A stretch of DNA of 64,000 nucleotides from Mesorhizobium sp. YM1C-6-2 (GCF_003666685.1 NZ_RCIZ01000003.1:547850-611849), one strand, 5' to 3'; shown: positions 44,242-54,110, counted from the first letter of the stretch. Made by a program: numbers and translations. The notes: generated by a model from the letters alone, not told the origin.

Positions 44242-44316
44242 TTAGATTTGGGCCCGCCGGTCTCTTCGGTGGGCCCTTTCTCTTGGGCGCGATCGGATTT
44301 CCAGAGGAAGCGGAGC

Positions 44317-44517
44317 ATGGCGGACGCCGCGAACTACGTATTTGACGAAGGTCTCACGCTCTGGTCGATTACTCAGACTGGGCAGCACCCCAAACTGCAG
44401 AATTCGCGCCTCGTGCTTGACCTCAAAGCAGGCTCGACAAGAGAAGATGCTGAGGAATTGGCTACGCTGCTTGACAAACTGGTCACCGGGTACAGGCTAC
44501 GCTTTGCTTTGCCCTGA
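44317..44517 (+). CDS. Hypothetical protein, 66 aa
   Basis: The product starts MADAANYVFDEGLTLWSITQ and ends GSTREDAEELATLLDKLVTG, then YRLRFALP. It looks like a strand-helix mini-domain. AGGAAGCGGAGC lies upstream. No family is recognised. Confidence 0.5.
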   Translation: MADAANYVFDEGLTLWSITQTGQHPKLQNSRLVLDLKAGSTREDAEELATLLDKLVTGYRLRFALP

Positions 44518-44718
44518 GCATCGCCGTTGGAGCGTGGCTCATCGCTGGTTTTTTGCTTCCATACCGGCGCGTGGACGAGACCAACGGTCGGCCCCACCGA
44601 TTAGTTTGCCTTTTCCCAGCAGCGGCCTAGATTCCTTTGATCGTCGGCGCGCCTTAAGCCACGACGACTGCCGGAAGAGATCGCAGATGCTTCGCCCCGA
44701 AACAAGAGGAGAGCGTCG

Positions 44719-44946
44719 ATGTACTCTAATGTAATCCCGATCCAGAAGAATCTGCTTCGACGTGCTGTTGACGATTATTGTAGCACCTGCGGTATCGTCG
44801 ACAGTAACGAAAGAATGTACGTAGCCGGGCTCGTCGGTGCGTTTTTCAGCACGGGCTTGATCAGCATGAAGGACCTGCATCGCGGCTTGAGTGACGCCAT
44901 GGGTCCGTGGGAAACGGCGCTGATCGTGCTGCAGCGCCTCCAATAA
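44719..44946 (+). CDS. Small helical paralogue family, member 3
   Basis: The 75 aa product starts MYSNVIPIQKNLLRRAVDDY and carries the family core RRAVDDYCSTCGIVDSNERM, then GLVGAFFSTGLISMKDLHRG. The closest window relative is the minus-strand member at 45336 (GLEDAMGP against its GLSDAMGP). AGAGGAGAG lies upstream of the ATG. A membrane micropeptide begins 69 bases after the stop. Confidence 0.68.
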   Translation: MYSNVIPIQKNLLRRAVDDYCSTCGIVDSNERMYVAGLVGAFFSTGLISMKDLHRGLSDAMGPWETALIVLQRLQ

Positions 44947-45015
44947 CCGTTCACGCAGCATTCAGGAACGACACAATAAATTCCATGCTTTCTCCATGGC
45001 TTGGGGTTCGCAGAC

Positions 45016-45135
45016 GTGTCTCAGGAACTCGACCCGCTCACGAAGCGGGCCAGGATTGCCCTTTATGCCAGTCTGGCTATCGGGTCTGGCCTCATGGCCG
45101 CACTGGTCATTTTCTTGATGGCATACGAAGGATAG
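45016..45135 (+). CDS. 39-aa single-pass membrane peptide
   Basis: From a GTG, SQELDPLTKRARIALYASLA continues IGSGLMAALVIFLMAYEG: a positively charged N-terminus and one membrane helix, so the N-terminus should stay inside. It follows family member 3. The ribosome site is weak. Confidence 0.4.
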   Translation: MSQELDPLTKRARIALYASLAIGSGLMAALVIFLMAYEG

Positions 45136-45251
45136 CGGAGCCTGAGCGGGCCACTGCCGGCGGTGTGGTGGCGTCTTGGCCGGCTTCTCGAAAGGCAAAT
45201 GAGATAATGTTGGGAGCGGCGCTATGTGCTGCAGCACGGCGGCGGGTCATC

Positions 45252-45293
45252 CAGTTCTAGTCCACCACCATCAAACCAAAACCCGGCCATCGC
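45252..45293 (+). repeat. Copy of the Omp gene 3' end and terminator
   Basis: These 42 bases match 53319-53360 (last codons, stop and terminator of the beta-barrel gene) at 39 of 42 positions. They stand alone here, with no Omp coding sequence upstream. They are the remnant of a second Omp gene or of a recombination event. Confidence 0.75.
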
Positions 45294-45335
45294 TCTGGGC
45301 TTAGGTATCTCTTCGATTCCGGGCGAGGCCTCCAC

Positions 45336-45548
45336 CTAGTGACGCGTTGGCTTATGACACGGGCCCATCGCATCTTCGAGACCTTGCCGCAGATGGGCCA
45401 AGTCGAGCGCGCCTAGCGCTACCAGCGCACTTACGAGTTCGGCTACGTATACTCGTTCATCGGTGTCTGTGATGCCGAAGTCGTGGCAATACTCTTCGAC
45501 CGCCTGGGTCAGAATCTGCAATTGTTCTGGAGAGGCCTTCAAGGGCAC
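45336..45548 (-). CDS. Small helical paralogue family, member 4
   Basis: The 70 aa product from GTG 45548 (GGGAGGAGCGCT immediately upstream) starts with the family-typical (M)PLKASPEQLQILTQAVEE and continues YCHDFGITDTDERVYVAELV, SALVALGALDLAHLRQGL. The frame is open to 45662, but the GTG has the strong ribosome site and restores the family N-terminus. Its first half matches member 3. Confidence 0.68.
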   Translation of the reverse strand: MPLKASPEQLQILTQAVEEYCHDFGITDTDERVYVAELVSALVALGALDLAHLRQGLEDAMGPCHKPTRH

Positions 45549-45711
45549 AGCGCTCCTCCCGCAATGTGGGCGAAAGCATCTGTGGTCACTCCCAGTCGTC
45601 GACGCCCATTCGGTGGGCGACGATGTTTTATAACGGTCGGTGGCGATTACGGTTGCATTCACGATTTGCTGCTAACCCCTGGCCAGGGCCGTTTCTAAGA
45701 GCGCTGCCTGG

Positions 45712-45921
45712 CTAATGTACCTGGCGCAGCCGGATCACCTCGGCGAGCAGAGTCTCTTCGTCGCGGATGCCGTTATCAAAGATGACTAAAATCTCGAAGG
45801 CAAGTTCGTCGCGCTCTGTTGCGTCCTCGGGCACCGCGAAGCGGACGCAATATGCCTCCATGACCCGAGCCATCATCGCCAATTGCTGTCTGTTTGCTAC
45901 GCCACGCCGCCGCATGTTCAT
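45712..45921 (-). CDS. Small helical paralogue family, member 5
   Basis: The 69 aa product starts MNMRRRGVANRQQLAMMARV and carries the core MEAYCVRFAVPEDATERDEL, AFEILVIFDNGIRDEETLLA. It is about 80% identical by eye to the member at 57258, which is part of a duplicated module. A 31-aa membrane peptide lies 27 bases upstream on the same strand, making a two-gene unit. Confidence 0.72.
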   Translation of the reverse strand: MNMRRRGVANRQQLAMMARVMEAYCVRFAVPEDATERDELAFEILVIFDNGIRDEETLLAEVIRLRQVH

Positions 45922-45948
45922 TCGCTCGATGGCGGTGCTACGTAAAGG

Positions 45949-46044
45949 CTATGCGGCTAACCGCATGGAAAGCACTGTTACCGCCAGCACCGCACCAACG
46001 GCGCACGCAACGCCCACCCAGAGCCAAAGTCTGCTTTCCGGCAC
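45949..46044 (-). CDS. 31-aa single-pass membrane peptide paired with member 5
   Basis: From a GTG, (M)PESRLWLWVGVACAVGAV continues LAVTVLSMRLAA: a near-complete membrane helix with a short charged N-terminus. GGATGG lies 5 bases upstream. A frameshifted copy lies at the equivalent place in the 57 kb module, which shows that this reading frame has been conserved enough to be recognisable. Confidence 0.5.
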   Translation of the reverse strand: MPESRLWLWVGVACAVGAVLAVTVLSMRLAA

Positions 46045-46073
46045 GCACAGCCATCCAACTGCTCTGGGACGCA

Positions 46074-46298
46074 ATGATAATGATAAGGTGCCGGAGAAGA
46101 CGCCGCTATGCGATCCTTGCCAAGCGCCACGACGAGGCACTCGATTTTCTCGATAAATGGCCCCGCAATCGACGTGGGCCGATTTATGAAATTGCATTGC
46201 GTGCTTGTCGCGGGGCCTATAGCCACGATGTGCCGCTGGATGTCGCCAGGAGCGCCTTCGTCGGATTCGCCAGATCAGCGGGAATTCATGAGAAGTAG
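46074..46298 (+). CDS. DUF982 domain protein
   Basis: The 74 aa product contains the DUF982 pattern RHDEALDFLDKWPRNRRGPI, YEIALRACRGAYSHDVPLDV, ARSAFVGFARSAGIHEK. DUF982 proteins are small rhizobial proteins of unknown role. Two in-frame ATGs (46074 and 46080) are possible; no strong ribosome site is visible. It is divergent from the membrane-peptide/member-5 unit. A shattered copy is at 57610-57757. Confidence 0.68.
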   Translation: MIMIRCRRRRRYAILAKRHDEALDFLDKWPRNRRGPIYEIALRACRGAYSHDVPLDVARSAFVGFARSAGIHEK

Positions 46299-46370
46299 AC
46301 ACACTTCTTCCCTTCCCGATGATTGCAGCAAAAGCCGGCCGTGGTGGCGTGCCTGCGTAGGGTCTCTGTG

Positions 46371-46576
46371 ATGTTGATCAAAGAGCCGTCTATCGCTCAA
46401 CCAATAAGCCCTTCAGATCGTGTGCGCTATGACAACGAATGTCGAGAAACTCTAAAACCACGCCTTCATGCGATCATCGATCAGCTGCAAAATCGGGATG
46501 GGACCGCAATACAGCAGCTTTCACTATGATGACCCTTGCGGCCAGATATCCGAGGGAAGGCGCGAGCCGGCCGTGA
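46371..46576 (+). pseudogene. Frameshifted copy of the 51468 small protein
   Basis: The frame from 46371 reads RVRYDNECRETLKPRLHAII, matching AYETECRSALKPLLDNLIDM of the intact gene at 51468. After a shift near 46498 the other frame reads WDRNTAAFTMMTLAARYP, matching WSRRATASTLMFLAAQHL. A single-base deletion therefore broke an otherwise full-length paralogue. Confidence 0.75.
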
Positions 46577-46583
46577 CCGGTAG

Positions 46584-46617
46584 CAAAGAAGGGCCCGCCG
46601 ATTTGAAGCGGCGGGCT
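46584..46617 (-). terminator. Terminator of the hsp20 operon
   Basis: Read on the minus strand, GCCCGCCG and CGGCGGGC form a perfect 8-bp stem followed by CCTTCTTTGCT, 70 bases past the last Hsp20 stop. Confidence 0.65.
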
Positions 46618-46686
46618 CTATTGGACCGGCCTCCTTGGCGTGGTTTTGCTCGCCAGGTCATCGCCTTTCCCTCACGCAGCACCTTC

Positions 46687-47202
46687 TCAGTTGCCGCCGT
46701 TGATGGCGATACGCTTGGCCTTCGCTTGTGCTCGCTCGGTCTTGGGCAGGGAGACAGTCAACACGCCGTTTTTGAAATCGGCGTTGACCCTGTCGTCTTC
46801 GACCTCGTAGCCGAGCGGTATGCGGCGCTCGAAGCGACCGTAGACGCGTTCCGAGAACTTCCGATCCTCGTCTTCGGTTTCAGAGCGTTTCTCGCCCCTG
46901 AGCGTCAGCACGCCGTCTTCCAGCAGCACCTCGATGTCTTTTTCTTCGAGGCCGGGAACCTCGGCTGTGACGCGGATCTCCTTCTTGCCGTCGGAGATTT
47001 CCACGCTCGGCCAACGTCCCCCGAAGGAAGACGGGCTAGCAAAGGCCGGCAAACGGCTGTCGAGGCCGCGGAAGACATCGTCGAACAGCTGGTTCACCTG
47101 CCGGTGCAGCGACAGGAACGGGTCGCGCTCGCGGTCACCGAATATCGTGGGAGTCCTCTTGCCGTTGTCGCGGCCCCAAGGGACCAGATCACGTACACTC
47201 AT
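46687..47202 (-). CDS. Hsp20/alpha-crystallin family chaperone
   Basis: The 171 aa protein starts MSVRDLVPWGRDNGKRTPTI and contains the alpha-crystallin domain (about 65-160: WPSVEISDGKKEIRVTAEVP, GLEEKDIEVLLEDGVLTLRG, FERRIPLGYEVEDDRVNADF) and the GVLTVSLPKTERAQ end. It holds unfolding proteins during heat stress. ATG 47202 is favoured over 47205 by spacing from AAAGGAG. It is 95 bases after the first hsp20 gene, so the two probably form one operon. Confidence 0.92.
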   Translation of the reverse strand: MSVRDLVPWGRDNGKRTPTIFGDRERDPFLSLHRQVNQLFDDVFRGLDSRLPAFASPSSFGGRWPSVEISDGKKEIRVTAEVPGLEEKDIEVLLEDGVLTLRGEKRSETEDEDRKFSERVYGRFERRIPLGYEVEDDRVNADFKNGVLTVSLPKTERAQAKAKRIAINGGN

Positions 47203-47297
47203 CATTTTTCTCCTTTCATCTCTTTATGGCTGCCTTCAGAACAAGCTCCGCGGGGGAGCCGGATGCGAACGCCCGGCTCCAAGTCGTTACGACTGCT

Positions 47298-47774
47298 TCA
47301 GGCCGCTTGCTTTTCGGCCTCGATCTTGCGCTGTTCGACCTTCGGCGTGGCCGCGGTGCTGCCGATCTCGATCCGGCGCGGCTTCATCTCTTCGGGAATC
47401 TCGCGCTTGAGATCGATCGTCAGCAGGCCGTTCTCCAGGCGGGCGCCAGTGACCCTGACGTGGTCGGCCAGTTGGAAGCGGCGTTGGAAGGTGCGCCCGG
47501 CAACTCCGCGATGCAGGTATTCGCCGATGTCTTCGCCAGACTTCTGACCTGACACGACGAGCATGTTCCGCTCCTGCGTCATCGACAGTTCGTCCCGGCT
47601 GAAGCCAGCCACCGCCATGGTTATGCGGTAGTCGTCCTCGCCGGTCCTGGCGATGTCGTAAGGTGGCCAATTGTCGATGGTGGTTGTCCGGCTCGCGTTT
47701 TCGAGCAACTCGAAGACGCGGTCGAAACCGATGCTCGACCTATAGAGCGGAGAAAAGTCAAAAGCGGTTCTCAT
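47298..47774 (-). CDS. Small heat-shock protein Hsp20, IbpA type
   Basis: The 158 aa protein starts MRTAFDFSPLYRSSIGFDRV, the N-terminus of rhizobial IbpA-like class A sHsps. The alpha-crystallin domain has DNWPPYDIARTGEDDYRITM and LVVSGQKSGEDIGEYLHRGV, AGRTFQRRFQLADHVRVTGA, and the I-x-I-like tail is present. ATG 47774 is chosen over 47780 because GGAGG is 8 bases upstream of the former and only 2 from the latter. A ROSE-like thermometer covers its leader, so heat should melt the ribosome site and turn on translation. Confidence 0.93.
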   Translation of the reverse strand: MRTAFDFSPLYRSSIGFDRVFELLENASRTTTIDNWPPYDIARTGEDDYRITMAVAGFSRDELSMTQERNMLVVSGQKSGEDIGEYLHRGVAGRTFQRRFQLADHVRVTGARLENGLLTIDLKREIPEEMKPRRIEIGSTAATPKVEQRKIEAEKQAA

Positions 47775-47780
47775 AGCCAT

Positions 47781-47872
47781 ATCCTCCGTTGAGCAACATG
47801 GGTACGAGGAGCGCCAAGAAGCCGGCGCTCCCTGACCATGCCGGTCCGTTCAGCGACCGGCTCCATTGAGCT
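47781..47872 (-). promoter_or_regulatory. ROSE-like RNA thermometer in the hsp20 leader
   Basis: On the minus-strand RNA two perfect hairpins (GCCGGTC/GACCGGC and GGAGCGCC/GGCGCTCC) precede a third imperfect one in which TTGCTC lies just before AACGGAGGATAT, so the TTGCT box pairs with the Shine-Dalgarno GGAGG. This TTGCT-SD arrangement upstream of an IbpA-type gene is the hallmark of rhizobial ROSE elements. Bases 47783-47796 form the sensor pair. Confidence 0.7.
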
Positions 47873-48003
47873 AGGAATCGTGTTTCGAGCCGTCAAGACC
47901 CTCCAGGACGAGTTCGAAATTTTGTCGCCGGAACGTCAATCGGTAACTGGCGTTTTCCGGACGTCACCTGCTCAGAACGGTCACAAATACTCGGAGGCTG
48001 GAT

Positions 48004-48222
48004 ATGGCGATTAGACGCGAAGAGATCGTATCGGTACTCGGCCCGGTCGACGATGAACTCGTCGCAGAACTGATGGAGATCGGAGCATCGGGCGCAGATC
48101 TTAGGGAGGCTTGGGGCTGGCTCCACAACGACGAGGCGCTGATGGGTGCGGGGCGCCCACTACCGGGAACACGTGTCGGCAAGCTGATCGAATTGTTGGC
48201 ACCGGAAGAAGACGAGGCATAG
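48004..48222 (+). CDS. Hypothetical protein, 72 aa
   Basis: The product starts MAIRREEIVSVLGPVDDELV and continues AELMEIGASGADLREAWGWL, a compact helical domain with a Trp-rich turn, then a polar tail ending EEDEA. CGGAGGCTGGAT precedes the ATG. It resembles small rhizobial proteins of unknown role. It is divergent from the hsp20 operon. Confidence 0.6.
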   Translation: MAIRREEIVSVLGPVDDELVAELMEIGASGADLREAWGWLHNDEALMGAGRPLPGTRVGKLIELLAPEEDEA

Positions 48223-48411
48223 CTCGTCCGGTCGTACCTTGAATCCGCGCTGACGGTGAACCATGTCGATGTCGAATGAAGCTGCGAGAGCGCGACGGAG
48301 CTTCGTTAAGGCTGCGGATCGGGCCGGATTATTGCTCGGCCGACGGCAGCCGAGTGCGCCGGTTCGCCGCGGGCCAGTATCCGGCAAGGCAAGTCTGGCA
48401 GCCGCCGCTGC

Positions 48412-48690
48412 TCAGTGAATCGCGATGATGCCGTCCACCGCCTTCCACTCGGAGGGCCGGATCAGGCGATGGTGGGCGACGCGCACCGAGTGGAGCGCGC
48501 CCTCCAGCGTTTCCTTCCAGTAGTCCAGGAAGCCGCGCAGTTCGGGAAAGTCTGGGGCCAGATCATATTCCTGCCAGACATAAAGTTGCAGGAGGCTCGG
48601 ATGATCCGGCATGTGGTAGTGAATCTCGGCGGTCGTCAGGCCATAACCCTCCATCTGCATCCGGAACTCCCGGCTCACTCCACCAATCAT
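48412..48690 (-). CDS. Usg family protein
   Basis: The 92 aa protein contains YGLTTAEIHYHMPDHPSLLQ, LYVWQEYDLAPDFPELRGFL and LEGALHSVRVAHHRLI, the full pattern of the alphaproteobacterial Usg protein, named from a gene upstream of trp genes in Caulobacter. Its function is unknown. It is cytosolic. It is 14 bases downstream of the preceding minus-strand gene and probably co-transcribed. Confidence 0.88.
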   Translation of the reverse strand: MIGGVSREFRMQMEGYGLTTAEIHYHMPDHPSLLQLYVWQEYDLAPDFPELRGFLDYWKETLEGALHSVRVAHHRLIRPSEWKAVDGIIAIH

Positions 48691-48704
48691 TCTTTCACCC
48701 CTTC

Positions 48705-49055
48705 CTACTCACGCATCCAGTCGCTGCGGCCCCGACCGAGGCACGATTCGGTTGCCTTTACTGCTGTCGCGCCCCAGGCATCCAGGCGCTGCAGTGCGTC
48801 CATGATTGCGTCGAATGAGACCGGCTGCCCGGCGCCCAGCGGATGCCGAAGTGCCGGCATGGATTCGACCGCACAGGCATCAGACGCCCAGGATGAGAGA
48901 ATTGCGCGTTTTTCGCCTGGATTCAGCGCGCTGTCGCTGAGGACGTGGTCCGGGTGCTTATAGTGGCGCGCCGGCGACAGCAGCCGGTCGAGCGCCGGGT
49001 CGTCGGTTTCGGGTCCCAGTGAAGGGATGATCGTCGAAAAGTCGGTTCGGCCCAT
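48705..49055 (-). CDS. Conserved rhizobial hypothetical protein
   Basis: The 116 aa product starts MGRTDFSTIIPSLGPETDDP and contains ALDRLLSPARHYKHPDHVLS, then LNPGEKRAILSSWASDACAV and VESMPALRHPLGAG. This is a strongly patterned protein seen in many rhizobia, with no assigned function. AAAGGAGGATATCG precedes the ATG at 49055; the longer open frame to 49115 is not supported. It lies between the heat-shock groups and directly upstream of usg. Confidence 0.72.
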   Translation of the reverse strand: MGRTDFSTIIPSLGPETDDPALDRLLSPARHYKHPDHVLSDSALNPGEKRAILSSWASDACAVESMPALRHPLGAGQPVSFDAIMDALQRLDAWGATAVKATESCLGRGRSDWMRE

Positions 49056-49214
49056 CGATATCCTCCTTTCGGTTGCCGCTCCAAAGCTTCGTTTCGATCG
49101 TGGCTCCGGGAGCATCGATCCCGCAAGTGATGGTTGGATTTTGTTCGATCAGATGGAAATTTCAAGCCCCTAGCATCCAACAGTTGCGGCGAATTCGTCC
49201 ACGATTCCATGCAG

Positions 49215-49241
49215 CTAGCACCCATTCGATGCGAGTGCTAA
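49215..49241 (+). promoter_or_regulatory. CIRCE element (HrcA operator) upstream of groES
   Basis: CTAGCACCC-N9-GAGTGCTAA matches the CIRCE consensus TTAGCACTC-N9-GAGTGCTAA at 16 of 18 arm positions, with the right arm perfect, 158 bases upstream of groES. HrcA should repress the operon at normal temperature. Confidence 0.88.
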
Positions 49242-49398
49242 AATTTTTGTGCCGGCCTCTTGAAACCCGGAAATCGCGAAACTAGCTCGAAATGCGCGCG
49301 ATGCCTGATGAAGGATCGCTGCGCCCCGCATCGGCCCGATATTGCCGGTCCGGTGTGGAGGAACCTCAAAATCTGTTTGTCCTTGAAGGAGAACGAAA

Positions 49399-51397
<1,999 letters not shown>

Positions 51398-51467
51398 GGT
51401 AGCTGTGGCCCAGCCCGCTCCCGGCTCAGGGAGCGGGCAATTCTCTGGAGCATTTTTGGAGATTGCC

Positions 51468-51698
51468 GTGAATATGGTGACGACTGTCGGGATTGTTCCT
51501 CCGCCGGTTCATTCGGCGAAAGAATTTCTGGCCTATGAGACCGAGTGCAGGAGCGCGCTGAAGCCGCTGCTGGACAACCTGATCGACATGGCTGAATCGG
51601 CTGGTTGGTCCCGTCGGGCGACTGCCTCGACGCTGATGTTCCTGGCTGCGCAGCACCTGTCGGGATCGTCGGCGGCACCCGCAGACAGCGGATCGTGA
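51468..51698 (+). CDS. Small conserved rhizobial protein, hypothetical
   Basis: The 76 aa product from GTG 51468 (GGAG 6 bases upstream; ATG 51474 is an alternative) contains AKEFLAYETECRSALKPLLD, NLIDMAESAGWSRRATASTL and FLAAQHLSG. It is a two-helix soluble protein. A frameshifted paralogue is at 46371. It lies directly downstream of groEL and may be read through from the chaperonin promoter. Confidence 0.65.
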   Translation: MNMVTTVGIVPPPVHSAKEFLAYETECRSALKPLLDNLIDMAESAGWSRRATASTLMFLAAQHLSGSSAAPADSGS

Positions 51699-51780
51699 AC
51701 TTTGACCTCGGTCGCGCCTTTCAATCGTTCGAACTTCATTGACCGCTGTCGTGAGCGCCACTGATCGGCAACACCGCGCC

Positions 51781-51852
51781 AGACGGCCCCGTTTTCGGGG
51801 CGGCTTCGTGATTAACGAAGAGGCCGACGAGGAACTGAGGGAGAGAAGCGGT
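51781..51852 (+). pseudogene. C-terminal remnant of the zinc-ribbon-like protein
   Basis: In frame it reads RRPRFRGGFVINEEADEELR, matching GRPRLRDGFVIDEEVDEELP at the end of the 41253 gene, but all the CxxC sequence is gone. A membrane peptide follows with the same GTG-overlap geometry. Confidence 0.65.
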
Positions 51853-51943
51853 GAAACAGGACACATTATTTTTGGCTGGCGCTGCAGTCGTCGCGTTGAG
51901 CCTGATTGTGGCTGCTTGGCTCCTGCCCGGGTTTCTTCCCTGA
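51851..51943 (+). CDS. 30-aa single-pass membrane peptide (intact copy)
   Basis: From a GTG, KQDTLFLAGAAVVALSLIVA continues AWLLPGFLP: one strong membrane helix. It is the intact counterpart of the frameshifted peptide at 41465 (VKRDVLF...), so the unit has moved or been duplicated with its upstream neighbour. Confidence 0.5.
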   Translation: MKQDTLFLAGAAVVALSLIVAAWLLPGFLP

Positions 51944-52118
51944 AAACAAAAAAAGCCCCGCCGGCAGTGAGGCCAGCGGAGCAGTGGATCAGGGGTTTTG
52001 CGGGTCGAATTTAACCAATGGGCCCGCGGCGCGTCTAGATGGGTGTCAAGGCGGCGGCCGCCCGGAGAGCCACTTGTATGCGCCATCAGCCAGCCGGCGG
52101 CAGTGACCAAGGCAAATC

Positions 52119-52310
52119 CTAACCAGCCAGCGGCCGAGTGTGCCGGCTCCTAGCCTTGGTACGGAGAGTGGTCACCTCGATTGTGGCCTTCTCATGTGCC
52201 TCCACCTTGTTCTTGACCGCTTGGTCCCGCCTTTGAAGACGGTCCTCGATGCAATCCAGTTTGCCGAGGACAATGCCTAGAGCCCGTTCGATATTGCTTG
52301 TTTCCGGCAT
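52119..52310 (-). CDS. Small coiled-coil protein, hypothetical
   Basis: The 63 aa product starts MPETSNIERALGIVLGKLDC and continues IEDRLQRRDQAVKNKVEAHE, a continuous charged amphipathic helix likely to dimerise. GGGAAGGGTGG precedes the ATG. No family is recognised. Confidence 0.5.
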   Translation of the reverse strand: MPETSNIERALGIVLGKLDCIEDRLQRRDQAVKNKVEAHEKATIEVTTLRTKARSRHTRPLAG

Positions 52311-52407
52311 CCACCCTTCCCAGCCAGTGCCATGTGAGAATATGCGAACTGTTGGCTAATGGGCTACCCAGCCAACCGATACGCCCCCGCATAATCACCG
52401 TTGGTCA

Positions 52408-52443
52408 GGGTCGGGGTGCTGCGGCCCCCACACACCCCGACCC
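52408..52443. repeat. Perfect 11-bp hairpin
   Basis: GGGTCGGGGTG and CACCCCGACCC pair perfectly around a 14-base C-rich loop. No T-run follows. It is possibly a transcription pause or terminator between the coiled-coil gene and the Omp gene; the rest of 52,311-52,607 shows nothing. Confidence 0.45.
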
Positions 52444-52607
52444 GCTCTACCGTCGGCCCTGATGGCCTGGACGGCGCAGACCGGAAGCACGTCGCCGGTG
52501 GGTGACGGTGTGCCGTTGCATAAATCGGCTGTGGTTGTTGCCACTCGGTAACACCACGTGCGCCGGCGTCATGCTATATCGTCTGGTGATTTCATGGGGG
52601 TATACTG

Positions 52608-53327
52608 GTGAGAAGCTGTCTACTTGCTGCAATGCTGTTGACCGGATCGTCTAGCTACGCCTTGGCCGCGGATGCGATAGTTGATGACGTGGTGATTGTA
52701 GAATCTAACTACGATTGGTCCGGCGTCTATCTCGGCGTGTTTGGGGGCTGGGCGCACAGCCGAACCAAGGCCACCGATATCACCGGTACGGATTTCGACG
52801 GGAATACGCCTGGCGCCACCCGCAGCATGTCTGACGACGGTTTCGTGGGCGGCATAACGGCCGGTTACAATTTTCAGAACGGATCGTGGGTGTTCGGCCC
52901 CGAGGTCGAACTCGGATGGGCCTCCAACGACAAGCTCGAATTCGCTCCGGATGACGGTGACGAGGGCCTATCGACTGAATACGGTTTCTACGGCGCCATC
53001 ACCGGCAGGGTCGGGTTTGCCGCCAATCGCACCTTGTTCTACGCCAAAGGTGGCCTGGCCTTGGCGCAGATCGAAAACATTGCCGGCGACTATGATTCGG
53101 GCGAGCCCGATCCGGATGACGCAGCCGCGGGCGACGAATTGAGGGCCGGCTGGACGATTGGCGCCGGCGTCGAGCACGCCATCACGGACAGGTGGTCCAT
53201 CAAGGGTGAATATCTGTACGCCGATTTCGGAAGCAAGACCTACGACACCCCTGAGAACACCGACGAACCCTTCAAGTTCGAGGACACGCTGCACACGGTG
53301 AAGATCGGACTGAATTATCAGTTCTAA
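52608..53327 (+). CDS. Outer-membrane beta-barrel protein (Omp25/Omp31 type)
   Basis: The 239 aa protein starts from GTG with a signal peptide (RSCLLAAMLLTGSSSYALAA, cleavage near residue 21) and an eight-strand barrel: YDWSGVYLGVFGGWAHSRTK, FVGGITAGYNFQNGSWVFGP, AITGRVGFAANRTLFYAKGG, and RAGWTIGAGVEHAITDRWSI, ending KIGLNYQF with the terminal aromatic that Bam recognises. This is the rhizobial/Brucella Omp25-31 family, which stabilises the outer membrane. Part of its 3' end is repeated at 45252. Confidence 0.88.
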   Translation: MRSCLLAAMLLTGSSSYALAADAIVDDVVIVESNYDWSGVYLGVFGGWAHSRTKATDITGTDFDGNTPGATRSMSDDGFVGGITAGYNFQNGSWVFGPEVELGWASNDKLEFAPDDGDEGLSTEYGFYGAITGRVGFAANRTLFYAKGGLALAQIENIAGDYDSGEPDPDDAAAGDELRAGWTIGAGVEHAITDRWSIKGEYLYADFGSKTYDTPENTDEPFKFEDTLHTVKIGLNYQF

Positions 53328-53344
53328 TTCACCACCATCAAACC

Positions 53345-53372
53345 AAAGCCCGGCCATCGCGCCGGGTTTTTG
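53345..53372 (+). terminator. Terminator after the Omp gene
   Basis: CCCGGC-N6-GCCGGG followed by TTTTT, 20 bases after the stop. The left part is duplicated at 45252-45293. Confidence 0.8.
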
Positions 53373-53539
53373 CGTCCCTCCAATTCTTGCTCCCGCGGCG
53401 CTTGCGTAAAATTCCATTGCTGAAAATCCCACGGCCGATCGTGCAGAACGTTCTCGGTGTGCGCTAGCTTACGAAGCTCGGCCAGGGTTGACGCGGCGTT
53501 TTCCCTCCAGTCGTATAGGAATGGCGACAATGGGGGGAT

Positions 53540-53710
53540 TTGTATGAAATTGCATCTGCGTGGCGTCGAGCTTCTGAGGAGCTTTTGGACGCAGCCGACC
53601 ATGTCGAGCGTATAAAGCCGAAAGAATTACGATCGTTGCTGAAGGAAACTGCGAGCGTCCTTGGCGATCTGTTAGCTAGAGACATCCCGCAAGATGACAA
53701 GAAGGGGTAA
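53540..53710 (+). CDS. Possible small helical protein, start uncertain
   Basis: A frame from TTG 53540 reads LYEIASAWRRASEELLDAAD, then HVERIKPKELRSLLKETASV, LGDLLARDIPQDDKKG. The helical pattern is natural and a GGGGGG run lies just upstream, but the TTG is very close to it and an in-frame stop precedes at 53516. It may be a 5'-truncated gene. Confidence 0.4.
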   Translation: MYEIASAWRRASEELLDAADHVERIKPKELRSLLKETASVLGDLLARDIPQDDKKG

Positions 53711-53942
53711 CGATCCACTCTGAGCCCGCTACCCTTCCTGAACCCCGTGCGACGGGCGTCCTAGAGCCAGTGCGTTGGCGAGCGCTAACAATTCCGCTGC
53801 CCGCTCGGCTGACCAGCGCGGGGGAACAAAAAATTGACGGGCATGTTCATGATCGCCGTCCGCGGTTGAACCCCTTAGGGCGGCAGGCCCCGTTGCGACG
53901 CTGTATGTGACGCAGCGGGCTTTCCTTGGCGGAGGATACCCA

Positions 53943-54110
53943 GTGGCCAAAGATCCAGATCCGCCGACCGACGCCATGCGGAAAGCGACCATCCGGCGCC
54001 TGGTCAGCGAGATAGGGCTAAGCGAGTCTGAAGCAATCGACCTTGTCAGAGTGCTGGGGACGGATTGGTCTTCGCTTGTTCGCGAAGCGCGTCTTCTGCG
54101 GTCGAAGTGA
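53943..54110 (+). CDS. Small UBA-like helical protein, hypothetical
   Basis: The 55 aa product from GTG 53943 (GCGGAGGATACCCA upstream) reads AKDPDPPTDAMRKATIRRLV, then SEIGLSESEAIDLVRVLGTD, WSSLVREARLLRSK. The GLSESEAIDLVRVLG helix-turn-helix recalls DUF3606. Its 3' end overlaps the convergent family member ending at 54046 by 65 bases. Confidence 0.55.
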   Translation: MAKDPDPPTDAMRKATIRRLVSEIGLSESEAIDLVRVLGTDWSSLVREARLLRSK

